Notes under the pieces: model-generated
The model's database searches: none
What the model saw: only the letters and a program-made list of their open reading frames with translations
Told to the model about the DNA's origin: nothing
Assembly: GCA_964617375.1 (NCBI GenBank)
Contig: CAZTXQ010000006.1
Location: 22,346 to 86,345, forward strand
DNA: 64,000 bases
Source: Firm-13 sp964617375
Lineage (GTDB): Bacteria > Bacillota > Clostridia > Saccharofermentanales > Saccharofermentanaceae
Direction of reading: 5' to 3'
Made by a program: the position numbers and the translations under genes
Shown: positions 34,914 to 42,744 of the stretch, one piece after another
How positions within the stretch are numbered: the first letter of the stretch is position 1
How the letters are laid out: the number at the start of each line of letters is the position of its first letter

Positions 34914-36137
34914 TTAGTTGCCGCACTCATCATGGTGCTGATGCTCATGGCAGACAGATCCGGAAGAAACAAGGGTTCCGGCAAGATATGCGGACACGGC
35001 CTCTTTTGCGTCTCCGCTGGCGCCGGATATCACATCAATTCCCTTTTCGTCGAATATTTCAATAGCGCCCCCGCCGATTCCGCCGGCAATTACGACCTTC
35101 ACTCCCATGTCATTCAGAAAATTCGGAAGAAATCCCGGTTTATGTCCCGGATTCGGGATAAACTCACTTCTGAGTATATGATCTCCGTCTGTCTCGGCAA
35201 TCAGAAAGCTCTCGCAATGACCGAAGTGTTCGCATACCTTTTGATTTTCACTTGCAACCGCAATTTTCATATTCTTTTCCTCCGTTATCTTTACCTTATT
35301 GATCTCTAACCCTTTTTCCAGAACCTGCGCAACGCCGTCAAGCCAGTCTACCGGAAAATCCTCGATCAGACCCTCGTCACAGGCCTCTGAGATTCTCGGG
35401 TCCACCGGGAGATGCGCCAAAACAGGAAGGCTGTACTTCTTAGCGATGGCTTCTACGTGACTTTCCCCGAAGATACTATGCTTTCCTCCGCAGTCCGGGC
35501 ACTGATAATAGGACATATTCTCCACAAGACCGATGATCGGAATATTCATCATATTCGCCATCTTGACTGCCTTGGACACGATCATCGACACCAGTTCCTG
35601 GGGGGATGTAACAATGATAATTCCGTCAACCGGAATGGATTGGAATACCGTCAGAGGTACATCGCCGGTTCCCGGGGGCATATCCAGAAACATGAAGTCT
35701 ACGTCGCTCCACAGCACGTCGGTCCAGAACTGTTTCACTGTACCGCCCAATATCGGCCCCCTCCAGAGAACCGGATCCGAATCGTTTTCGAGAAGCAGAT
35801 TAATCGACATAACACGAATACCGCTCCTGGTTACAATCGGGAAAATGCCATCCTCACTTCCACGGGCCTTCTCCTTAATTCCGAAAGCCTTCGGAATCGA
35901 CGGTCCTGTGATATCCGCGTCCAGAATCGCCGTCCTGTGTCCGCGGCGGTTCATCGCAGCCGCCATCAGGGAGGTGACCAGCGACTTTCCGACTCCGCCC
36001 TTGCCGCTGACAATTCCGATAACCTTTTTTACACTGCTGTGCGGATTCAGCTTCGCGGAAAAATCCACCTTCTCTTCTGCTCGATCGCTACAGGTTTCCC
36101 CGCAGGAAGAGCACTTCTGATCACATTCTTTGCTCAT
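34914..36137 (-). CDS. Mrp/NBP35-type iron-sulfur carrier ATPase fused to a NifX-like domain
   Basis: 407 residues. A Cys-rich N-terminus (CDQKCSSCGETC) leads to a deviant Walker A P-loop SGKGGVGKS at about 44-52, ILDADITGPSIP, DMPPGTGDVPL and the C-terminal cluster-bridging CPDCGG motif of Mrp/ApbC proteins, which carry and transfer 4Fe-4S clusters. From about residue 290 a second domain begins MKIAVASENQKVCEHFGHCESF, the dinitrogenase iron-molybdenum cofactor (NifX/NifB) fold, ending in a Cys/His-rich tail (CHEHQHHDEC). AAAGGAG precedes the ATG. Its neighbours are iron-sulfur and NifX-type proteins. Confidence 0.9.
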   Translation of the reverse strand: MSKECDQKCSSCGETCSDRAEEKVDFSAKLNPHSSVKKVIGIVSGKGGVGKSLVTSLMAAAMNRRGHRTAILDADITGPSIPKAFGIKEKARGSEDGIFPIVTRSGIRVMSINLLLENDSDPVLWRGPILGGTVKQFWTDVLWSDVDFMFLDMPPGTGDVPLTVFQSIPVDGIIIVTSPQELVSMIVSKAVKMANMMNIPIIGLVENMSYYQCPDCGGKHSIFGESHVEAIAKKYSLPVLAHLPVDPRISEACDEGLIEDFPVDWLDGVAQVLEKGLEINKVKITEEKNMKIAVASENQKVCEHFGHCESFLIAETDGDHILRSEFIPNPGHKPGFLPNFLNDMGVKVVIAGGIGGGAIEIFDEKGIDVISGASGDAKEAVSAYLAGTLVSSGSVCHEHQHHDECGN

Positions 36138-36165
36138 GTTTTTTCTCCTTTTTCGTTTGTATATC

Positions 36166-36999
36166 TTACGTCTGTATGATTTGAATTACGCTGCCGGCGG
36201 CCGCATAGTTCATGTTTTTTTCAAGCCGCTCTTTTAGCTGGCGATATGACTCCATGCCCGTACAGTGACCCGTATAATACATGGACCCCGTCTGTTCCAG
36301 ATATCGGCCGACTTCCCGGACAACCGCCGGATCCTCTGGTTTATTAAGAGAAGGACTAGATAAATGAAATCCTCCTATGACGTACATAGGATAAGTTCCC
36401 ATTATTTTACGCGCTTCTTCCATAATATTGACAATCCCGCGGTGCGCACATCCGGCGATCAACAGCGTTACTCCTTGCTCACTGATCAACAAGTTCTGTT
36501 CATGGTCGAAATCATCTTCAATGTAGCGGCTCCCCTTCTTTATTAAGAGAGTGGCATTGGCGGTTGGAACCAATTCGAGTCCTGAAGGCCTTGCGAATAT
36601 TTGCAGCTCTTCGTCAATCACGATGTCTTCATCAGCAAAAAGAAACCGCCCCGTCTCCCTGAGCGAGGATTCCAGTCCGATATATTCTATCCTCCCCCCC
36701 TCTTTCACGGAGAAATGAGGGTCAAACGCGCCTGGTCTGGCATAAATCGGGGCGCTATCGTTTAGGGATAGGAACGTCTCAATTCCGCCGCCGTGATCAT
36801 AGTGACCGTGCGACAGAAATGCGATGTCGACTTGCGACAGGTCAATCCCGAGCCGTTCAGCATTTTTGGCAAAAACCGCACTCTTGCCCATATCGAAAAG
36901 GATTTTATGCCGTGTCGTCTCAATGTAGAGACAGAAACCATGCTCGCATGCGAATGATTCCGATATGGCAGTGTTTTCCGTTAATACCGAAATGATCAT
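36166..36999 (-). CDS. metallo-beta-lactamase-fold hydrolase or oxidoreductase
   Basis: 277 residues. The metal motif HGHYDHGGG (His64, His66, Asp68, His69) is intact, with a further His in CAHRGIVNI and one in YTGHCTG. The whole-length pattern resembles the MBL-fold proteins annotated as dihydropterin or methanopterin-synthesis related in archaea and anaerobes, which accompany MinD-type ATPases in ORP-like clusters; their reaction is unknown. ATGA overlap with the preceding ATPase gene. Confidence 0.8.
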   Translation of the reverse strand: MIISVLTENTAISESFACEHGFCLYIETTRHKILFDMGKSAVFAKNAERLGIDLSQVDIAFLSHGHYDHGGGIETFLSLNDSAPIYARPGAFDPHFSVKEGGRIEYIGLESSLRETGRFLFADEDIVIDEELQIFARPSGLELVPTANATLLIKKGSRYIEDDFDHEQNLLISEQGVTLLIAGCAHRGIVNIMEEARKIMGTYPMYVIGGFHLSSPSLNKPEDPAVVREVGRYLEQTGSMYYTGHCTGMESYRQLKERLEKNMNYAAAGSVIQIIQT

Positions 37000-37877
37000 G
37001 CTAATACATCCTGCCCTTCTCTATTGAAAAGCGCCAAGGTGTTCTGATACACTTCCCGGATCGCTCCGGCCGCGGGGCACTCGCAGTCCACAACGGCTAG
37101 TCCCCGGTTCGTGGCCGCCAAGGCAGCAGGATCATAAGGAATCCGCCCGGCAAACGGCAGTTTCTCTCTGCTGCAAAAGCGCTCAATCTCGTTGCTTCTG
37201 GATAGATTCTGATCAAATTTGTTGGTGCATACAACAACAGGGGTCTGAAATCTCCGGGCTGTCGAGACGATTCTTTCCAGATCGCTGATACCAGAAACAG
37301 ACGGCTCTGTCACAAGCAGCACCATGTCTACTCCGCTGATGGAGGCTATGACCGGACATCCGATGCCGGGAGATCCGTCAATAACCGCAAATCCCTTGTT
37401 ATTCGTCTCCTTGATCATCTGTTTCTTCACTTCTGTAACGAGTTTTCCGGAGGTGCCGCTCCCCATACGAAGTTCTGCCGTAGAAAAAACTGTGTCATTC
37501 CTGTACAACATCAAATCGCCGGCGATATCGGGAATAAAAGAAACCGCTCCGGCAGGGCAGACATACTCACATACCCCGCAGCCCTCACAGGATAGCGGAA
37601 GAATCCGACACTCACTTTCCAGGCTGATTGCGTCGTAACGGCAATAATCCATACAGATGCCGCATCCGAGACATTTATCGGGATCAATAAACGCCTTTGG
37701 CATCCCATAGTAATCTAAGTGGGCCGGCTCTTCTCTGTGGACTGTGACCAAGTGCAGGTTCGGCGCATCTACATCACAGTCCGCATACGCCTTTGCCGAA
37801 GAGAGGCGGATAAAGGACGCGGCAACCGTCGTCTTCCCTGTGCCTCCCTTACCGCTTAAAATCAGAAGCTGCTTCAT
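36996..37877 (-). CDS. MinD-type ATPase with ferredoxin insert (second of a pair)
   Basis: 293 residues. The N-terminal SGKGGTGKTT is the deviant Walker A of MinD/Mrp ATPases; YADCDVDAPN and DGSPGIGCP are further P-loop motifs. Between them is a two-cluster ferredoxin insert (CLGCGICMDYCRYDA, CEGCGVCEYVCPAGA). GGGAGG precedes the ATG. The stop overlaps the start of the metallo-beta-lactamase gene (ATGA). Proteins of this kind in Desulfovibrio belong to the orange-protein complex; a role in metal-sulfur cluster assembly is inferred. Confidence 0.88.
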   Translation of the reverse strand: MKQLLILSGKGGTGKTTVAASFIRLSSAKAYADCDVDAPNLHLVTVHREEPAHLDYYGMPKAFIDPDKCLGCGICMDYCRYDAISLESECRILPLSCEGCGVCEYVCPAGAVSFIPDIAGDLMLYRNDTVFSTAELRMGSGTSGKLVTEVKKQMIKETNNKGFAVIDGSPGIGCPVIASISGVDMVLLVTEPSVSGISDLERIVSTARRFQTPVVVCTNKFDQNLSRSNEIERFCSREKLPFAGRIPYDPAALAATNRGLAVVDCECPAAGAIREVYQNTLALFNREGQDVLA

Positions 37878-38712
37878 GACAGGCCTCCCTTCTTATCGTC
37901 TTCAGAAGGTCCGTAAACAGCACCCTGTAATTCTCATTATCCCTGACCGCAATCCGAGCTTCGGAGTGAATTCGTCCCAAATCGGGGTCATAGGGAATTC
38001 TGCACAGGATCCGAATGCCTTTATACATGCAGTATTCCTCCGAAGGATTTGCCCCTTCCCCGCATTTATTCAACACCACGCCGAACGGCTTATCAAAAAC
38101 CTGTACTAATTCATGCACCATTCTTAGGTTATGGGCACCGAAGACGGAGGGCTCTGCGGCCAGCACACAATAATCCGCTTCCTTTATGCTCTCCATGACT
38201 GTACAGGCGCTTCCGGGCGGGCAGTCGATGAAAGTATCGCCCTCGCTGCCGATTGTTGCGTCCAAGATCCGCTTGATAATCGGAATTCCGGAGGCCTCCC
38301 CGATATTCAGAAACCCGGAGATCACAGATACTTTTTCTGATATACCGATGCGCATTTCGCCGATCGGCATATTCTCTTTCTTTATCGCTTTTTCCGGGCA
38401 CACCATAGCGCACCCGCCGCAGGAATGGCAAACCTCATCAAAGACAAACAGCTTGCTGCCCGCGAACGCCAAAGCATGAAAGCGGCAGAAATCAACACAA
38501 GCACGGCAGCCTTTGCAAAGGACCGGATCCACGCGCGGCAGACTCCGGGAAACCGGCTCGTTCAGACTGTTCTCCGACTTAAAGTAGAGATGTCCGTTCG
38601 GCCCCTCTACGTCACAGTCCACATAGGTCCCGACTCCCGCCGCTGCCGCAAGGTTGACCGAAATCAGGGTCTTCCCGGTTCCGCCTTTACCGCTCAAGAC
38701 AGCAATGCGCAT
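37849..38712 (-). CDS. MinD-type ATPase with ferredoxin insert (first of a pair)
   Basis: 287 residues from the ATG at 38712, 8 bases after GGAGG; an in-frame start at 38862 would run back through the NifX gene. It has SGKGGTGKT, DCDVEGPN, a ferredoxin insert (CKGCRACVDFCRFHA, CHSCGGCAMVCPEKA) and DCPPGSACTV. It is a paralogue of the next gene and overlaps it by 29 bases. The tandem of two such ATPases is the hallmark of ORP-like clusters. Confidence 0.88.
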   Translation of the reverse strand: MRIAVLSGKGGTGKTLISVNLAAAAGVGTYVDCDVEGPNGHLYFKSENSLNEPVSRSLPRVDPVLCKGCRACVDFCRFHALAFAGSKLFVFDEVCHSCGGCAMVCPEKAIKKENMPIGEMRIGISEKVSVISGFLNIGEASGIPIIKRILDATIGSEGDTFIDCPPGSACTVMESIKEADYCVLAAEPSVFGAHNLRMVHELVQVFDKPFGVVLNKCGEGANPSEEYCMYKGIRILCRIPYDPDLGRIHSEARIAVRDNENYRVLFTDLLKTIRREACHEAASDFKR

Positions 38713-38713
38713 C

Positions 38714-39082
38714 TCAGCGGCCTCCGTGGTGGTGAAATCCGGGATGCGTTTCTGTAAGTACCGAAAGATTCCCGGCCAGGTAAGACCGGATGTTATCATC
38801 CAACGAATCACCTGACGTCTTATAAACCGGAATATGAGCTGCCAGAAGAACTTTCGCGGCATTTTCTCCGCACCTGGGGGTGAGGAGGGCGTCCGGCTCC
38901 CTGTCCGCGATGCTCTGAGCCGCCGCTATTCCAGCCCCTCCGGCGCTGTCCGCTGCCTCGTTTTTGAAAAATTCCCTGGTGCCGGTTTCCGAATCATACA
39001 TCATAAAACAAGGTGCCCGGCCAAAGGAGGGACAAATGGTCGTGTCAATTGTATTCTCATTGGTTGGTATCATTATTTTCAT
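38714..39082 (-). CDS. NifX/NifB-like cofactor-binding protein
   Basis: 122 residues, a stand-alone dinitrogenase iron-molybdenum cofactor domain (MKIMIPTNENTIDTTICPSF, FGRAPCFMMYDSETG, DALLTPRCGENAAKVL), ending in a His-rich tail (GFHHHGGR) that could bind metal. In the Desulfovibrio orange protein this fold holds a Mo-Cu-S cluster; the metal here is unknown. One base separates it from the first MinD-type ATPase. Confidence 0.85.
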   Translation of the reverse strand: MKIMIPTNENTIDTTICPSFGRAPCFMMYDSETGTREFFKNEAADSAGGAGIAAAQSIADREPDALLTPRCGENAAKVLLAAHIPVYKTSGDSLDDNIRSYLAGNLSVLTETHPGFHHHGGR

Positions 39083-39134
39083 TCGTTTTCCTCGTCTTCG
39101 ACTGTTATATATCTATTTTGCATCTTTCGTCAAA

Positions 39135-39485
39135 TTATGGTCTGCCGCAGCGTCGTCTGTGACATCCCGGCTCGCTTCCACAGTTTAGTCCGTCACAGAT
39201 TTGATAATCACCGCCTTCGATCCTGAGAACTTTCCCCAGAACCAGCGATTCCGCGATTTTTTTCCGCGCATCCGCATAGATCCGCTGGGCAGTTGTCCGT
39301 GCCACAGCCATTTGGTCTGCACACTCCTCCTGAGTGAAACCTTCCAGATCAATCAGTCGAATCGTCTCATATTCTTCGACAGTCATCTGCACGATCACAG
39401 GGGAACCCTCTGCAGGAACCAACGGCCCGAACTGCGTGCTCTCTGGCATGCAGCATACCTTTCTCCATTTACGCGGTCTCGGCAT
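39135..39485 (-). CDS. DUF134 (UPF0251) helix-turn-helix regulator
   Basis: 116 residues. It begins MPRPRKWRKVCCMPE, the family opening, with the sigma-like helix-turn-helix around residues 38-75 (EEYETIRLIDLEGFTQEEC, VARTTAQRIYADARKKIAE) and a Cys-rich C-terminus (CDGLNCGSEPGCHRRRCG) that could sense metal or redox state. GGAGG precedes the ATG. The gene lies between two NifX-type genes and has two palindromic sites in its own upstream region, so it probably controls this cluster. Confidence 0.85.
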   Translation of the reverse strand: MPRPRKWRKVCCMPESTQFGPLVPAEGSPVIVQMTVEEYETIRLIDLEGFTQEECADQMAVARTTAQRIYADARKKIAESLVLGKVLRIEGGDYQICDGLNCGSEPGCHRRRCGRP

Positions 39486-39502
39486 AACCTTTCACCTCCA
39501 AG

Positions 39503-39519
39503 ATTATGAACATATGTCA
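39503..39519 (-). promoter_or_regulatory. operator-like site, copy A, in front of the DUF134 gene
   Basis: ATTATGAACATATGTCA, identical over 17 bases to the site at 40069-40085. It lies 18 bases before the DUF134 start codon. Confidence 0.65.
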
Positions 39520-39542
39520 CAATTGAGTTTCTCATCATTCCC

Positions 39543-39552
39543 GACATATGTC
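39543..39552 (-). promoter_or_regulatory. operator-like site, copy B, in front of the DUF134 gene
   Basis: Perfect palindrome GACATATGTC, the core of the same element. Read on the minus strand it overlaps a TTGACA box (39549-39554), just as the copy before the first NifX gene does. Confidence 0.6.
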
Positions 39553-39614
39553 AACAACATATCGCCGGACAATCGATCGGAACACTGATAAATACGATGA
39601 TGAACGACCTTAAC

Positions 39615-40004
39615 TCAGACTGAATCCTCTCCTAACAAATCTCTTTCCTTGCGTCGGATTCCTGTATGAAACTCCGTGAGCAGGGATAGCTTGTCCGATA
39701 AAAATGCCTCTATATTCCATCCGGCGGTTCCCGGAAGTGATTTATAGATCACGACTTCCGCATTCTTAAAAATCTTCTCCGAATTCGCACCGCACCCGGG
39801 GGTTAATAAGACTCTGGATCCGTTATCCACAATCGCCCTGGCGGCCCTGACTCCTGATGCTGTTTCCGTCATCGCCTCTGTATGATCAAGATATTCGCAT
39901 TCCTTTGTGATGCTGTTGTAAACCAATATATACGGAGCAAGTCCGAAGGACTGTCCGACGTTCGCGTCTAAACTCTTATTCTCAATCGGTACCGCTACTT
40001 TCAT
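39615..40004 (-). CDS. NifX/NifB-like cofactor-binding protein, first gene of the cluster
   Basis: 129 residues: MKVAVPIENKSLDANVGQSF, GLAPYILVYNSITKECEYL, VLLTPGCGANSEKIFKNAEV. Same fold as the protein at 38714-39082 but with a basic, not His-rich, tail. GGAGG is 9 bases upstream. It has its own good promoter overlapped by the palindromic operator. A 130-base gap with two more copies of the operator separates it from the DUF134 gene. Confidence 0.85.
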   Translation of the reverse strand: MKVAVPIENKSLDANVGQSFGLAPYILVYNSITKECEYLDHTEAMTETASGVRAARAIVDNGSRVLLTPGCGANSEKIFKNAEVVIYKSLPGTAGWNIEAFLSDKLSLLTEFHTGIRRKERDLLGEDSV

Positions 40005-40057
40005 CTCGCAACGCCTCCATTCAAGCGCAATTTAATTATGGGCTTATGTTCGATTCA

Positions 40058-40086
40058 ATTCTACCGTCATTATGAACATATGTCAA
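40058..40086 (-). promoter_or_regulatory. promoter of the NifX/ORP-like cluster with overlapping operator
   Basis: Minus-strand TTGACA (40081-40086), 17-base spacer, TAGAAT (40058-40063), a strong promoter. The operator-like ATTATGAACATATGTCA (40069-40085) covers the -35 and half the spacer, which fits repression by occlusion. Confidence 0.7.
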
Positions 40087-40152
40087 TAACTCGTGAAAAA
40101 TGATCTGGCTACCGTTAATAATCTCTCCCCTGCGCAGCTCTGGCGAATAGAT

Positions 40153-42681
40153 TTACGCGAAAACCGGTTCGTAAATATATGCGCCGCCTTCGTAGTAGAT
40201 CTGTTCGAAATGCACATACGTATTGTCCGCCAGTTTGCGGCTACAAAAAATATAGTCGGCGTCCAGCTTATAAATATCTTTATAAGACAGATAGAGATCG
40301 AAACGGTCTTTCCCTTTAAGAATGAAATGCGTCTCCTCCTGACAGAGGATGATCTGGCAGATGGCGTAGCGGTCATATATCTCTTTATATTTCCCGTCGG
40401 GATCTATGGAAGACCAAAGCTCATAATTCGGTGTGATGTTAACGGAGGTGACGGTGGGCGCGCCGAGTGCGGCAAGAAAATTCCCGCTCAAGTAGGAGTT
40501 CAAGGTAATCCACCTCTTCCCGCAGCCCTCGTTCAACGATTGGATTTCACTCGATACGGGCTTGGAATATATGACGTCGAGGCCTTTGGAGAGAGGCAGA
40601 ACGAACGCTCCGGCAGCGACGGACACAGCAATCAGGCAAATTGCGGCACCGCGCCGATACTTTTCTCCGATGTCGGAAAAGAGAACGGCTGCACATATAA
40701 GCGCGAAGGCCGCCGACGCCAAAATCGTCAAATCCGTCATTTGCCCTCTGCTCAAGAATGCCGACGCTATTCCGAGGGTTGTCAGGAGAAGGACCGAGAC
40801 GCCGGGCTTCGGGCGCTTCATTTCCTCAAGCCGGCATAGACAGAGGATCAGGAAATATACCTCGATAATGCCGATAACATCGGCAGTCCGATCCGGTATT
40901 GAATACGATAAAAGCGATATTCGGGCCAGAAAATCCGGGAATCCGATGGAGCAGTACAGCGTAAATACAAGAGACACGGCGAGCAGCGACACAAGAAGTC
41001 CGTCCTTAAACTTCTTTTTGACCAGCAGGAGAATCGCAAGAATGCTCGGCAAAGGATAGAAGTTTAGGAACACGCCCTCTACAGATATGTCCTTCATACC
41101 GGTAAAAGGAGTACTCCAGACTTTCAGGCCGCCGAAAAGCTTGTCCAGCGCATAGCCGCCCGAAGAGCTGCGCCGTCCCGGATATGCCGTATTCATGATC
41201 GTGTTCATGTATTCCCTGCTCTCCCACAGGTAAGAAATACAGATCGCCGCCATGAAGCAAATCCCCAGAATAAGGATTGCCCAATCCAGTTTGCGGAGAG
41301 CCTTAACCTTCTCCCGGTTTGCGATCAGCATCCAAACGATCAGTACGAGAAAAAGGTATCCGACCGGAACTTGCCACGCAGGGTAGAGTTCCGTAACAAA
41401 GTCGGCGCCCAAAATCGCCGTTCCGAAGATAAGCAGAACGCGTTTCCACCGCTTGTCGCTGTGCAGAAAGTAGTATAGAAAAACAAAGATTCCCTGAACG
41501 TCCAATAACCAGTTCACGTTGGACCACCAGAGAAAGCAGCTTGAGCAGGTGATCAGCACGGCGCCCAAGAGCGAATACAGCCGTTTTCTGTTTGTCAGAA
41601 TCAGGCACATCTCAAACGAGGCAAGGAAAGTACCGACCAGAAACAGGATGTTGCTGAGCGACAGCCCGTAAGCGGAGCCCAGCAGAAAGTACCCCCATAG
41701 CATAGGCCGCGCAAGCGCCGCAAAGCAAAAGCAGAGTCCCGACACAGGCAAATTCCCGTTCGGCGCCGCCCGCAGAATATCATTCGTTTTCGCATAGTCC
41801 GTGAACGCCGCTGACAGGCGCGCAGGGGTCATGGCCAGCCACTCATCGCTGCGGATATTTCTGCCCTGACCCAGGATCGGACTCATGTATTCGGATCCGT
41901 AATTGTACTGAACCAAATCGTTGTAAATGGAAATTGAAGAGAAGTTATATTGATTGATTACAAAGAAAATGACAACTCCGGCGGCGATCCAAAATCGTTT
42001 GCGGAAAATCCAGTCGTACAAGCGGGGTATGTCGACGAAAAAATGCAGAAGGATGAAGGCGAAAAGCAGAACGATAAGAACGAGTCTGTTGACAAAAAGT
42101 CCCGTGGGGTGATACGAAGTATCGTCTTCACAGGTCGTATACACAAGACTCGATGAATCGGCCCTCCCGTTTATGACCACTTTGTCTATCTCATCACTTA
42201 CCGTTTGCGACACCCACATCGAAACCGCGGTTCCGGTTACGGCATCTTCCGACGTGACGAGAACCTCATATCCTGCCGGGGAAGTCACCTTGTCTCCGAA
42301 ACCGAGAAAACGGAATTCTCCGTCCGCAATATCCTCCGCTTCCAGAGTCGCGTTGTATAGAACCGAGCCTGTTGTAAGATCCCGGACCCGAATCGATATA
42401 TGACCTGCGGCGAGCTTGTCCGTATTCTTCATCAGAACAGATATGCCCAGGAGTGCTTTGTCATAGCGAAAAGACTGGGAAACGGCCGTGTCCTTTGTTA
42501 TTTCGACAGCGGTGTTTACCTGATTCGTATTGGTGTCCCGGTTCATATACCGGGGCTCAAATGTCAGGTCATATACAAAGAAGATCACCGCTGCCAGGAG
42601 CAGCAGCGTGACGGAAAAGAGTATCAGACGAATCGGTCCCCAACTGCGCCGATTCAATTTCATATCAGAAGCCTGATTCAT
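40153..42681 (-). CDS. large polytopic membrane protein, YfhO/GT-C-like, unknown substrate
   Basis: 842 residues. One helix near residues 18-38 (LILFSVTLLLLAAVIFFVYDL) leads to an extracellular beta-rich domain (about 40-195), then some twelve helices between about 200 and 675 and a C-terminal extracellular region (about 680-842). The architecture is that of bacterial YfhO-like or GT-C glycosyltransferase-fold proteins that use lipid-linked sugars, but no diagnostic catalytic motif could be read. The ATG follows GGGGGG very closely; an alternative ATG is six codons on. A cell-envelope role is likely. Confidence 0.65.
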   Translation of the reverse strand: MNQASDMKLNRRSWGPIRLILFSVTLLLLAAVIFFVYDLTFEPRYMNRDTNTNQVNTAVEITKDTAVSQSFRYDKALLGISVLMKNTDKLAAGHISIRVRDLTTGSVLYNATLEAEDIADGEFRFLGFGDKVTSPAGYEVLVTSEDAVTGTAVSMWVSQTVSDEIDKVVINGRADSSSLVYTTCEDDTSYHPTGLFVNRLVLIVLLFAFILLHFFVDIPRLYDWIFRKRFWIAAGVVIFFVINQYNFSSISIYNDLVQYNYGSEYMSPILGQGRNIRSDEWLAMTPARLSAAFTDYAKTNDILRAAPNGNLPVSGLCFCFAALARPMLWGYFLLGSAYGLSLSNILFLVGTFLASFEMCLILTNRKRLYSLLGAVLITCSSCFLWWSNVNWLLDVQGIFVFLYYFLHSDKRWKRVLLIFGTAILGADFVTELYPAWQVPVGYLFLVLIVWMLIANREKVKALRKLDWAILILGICFMAAICISYLWESREYMNTIMNTAYPGRRSSSGGYALDKLFGGLKVWSTPFTGMKDISVEGVFLNFYPLPSILAILLLVKKKFKDGLLVSLLAVSLVFTLYCSIGFPDFLARISLLSYSIPDRTADVIGIIEVYFLILCLCRLEEMKRPKPGVSVLLLTTLGIASAFLSRGQMTDLTILASAAFALICAAVLFSDIGEKYRRGAAICLIAVSVAAGAFVLPLSKGLDVIYSKPVSSEIQSLNEGCGKRWITLNSYLSGNFLAALGAPTVTSVNITPNYELWSSIDPDGKYKEIYDRYAICQIILCQEETHFILKGKDRFDLYLSYKDIYKLDADYIFCSRKLADNTYVHFEQIYYEGGAYIYEPVFA

Positions 42682-42744
42682 TTCCCCCCATATCTGCTTA
42701 CAGGAAAATTGTAAACCAAAGTTTTTTTGATTGTACCACAGGTC

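Noticed and set aside
40093..40839. 248-codon frame opposite the large membrane protein
   Set aside because: It is antisense to a long hydrophobic gene and has no domain.
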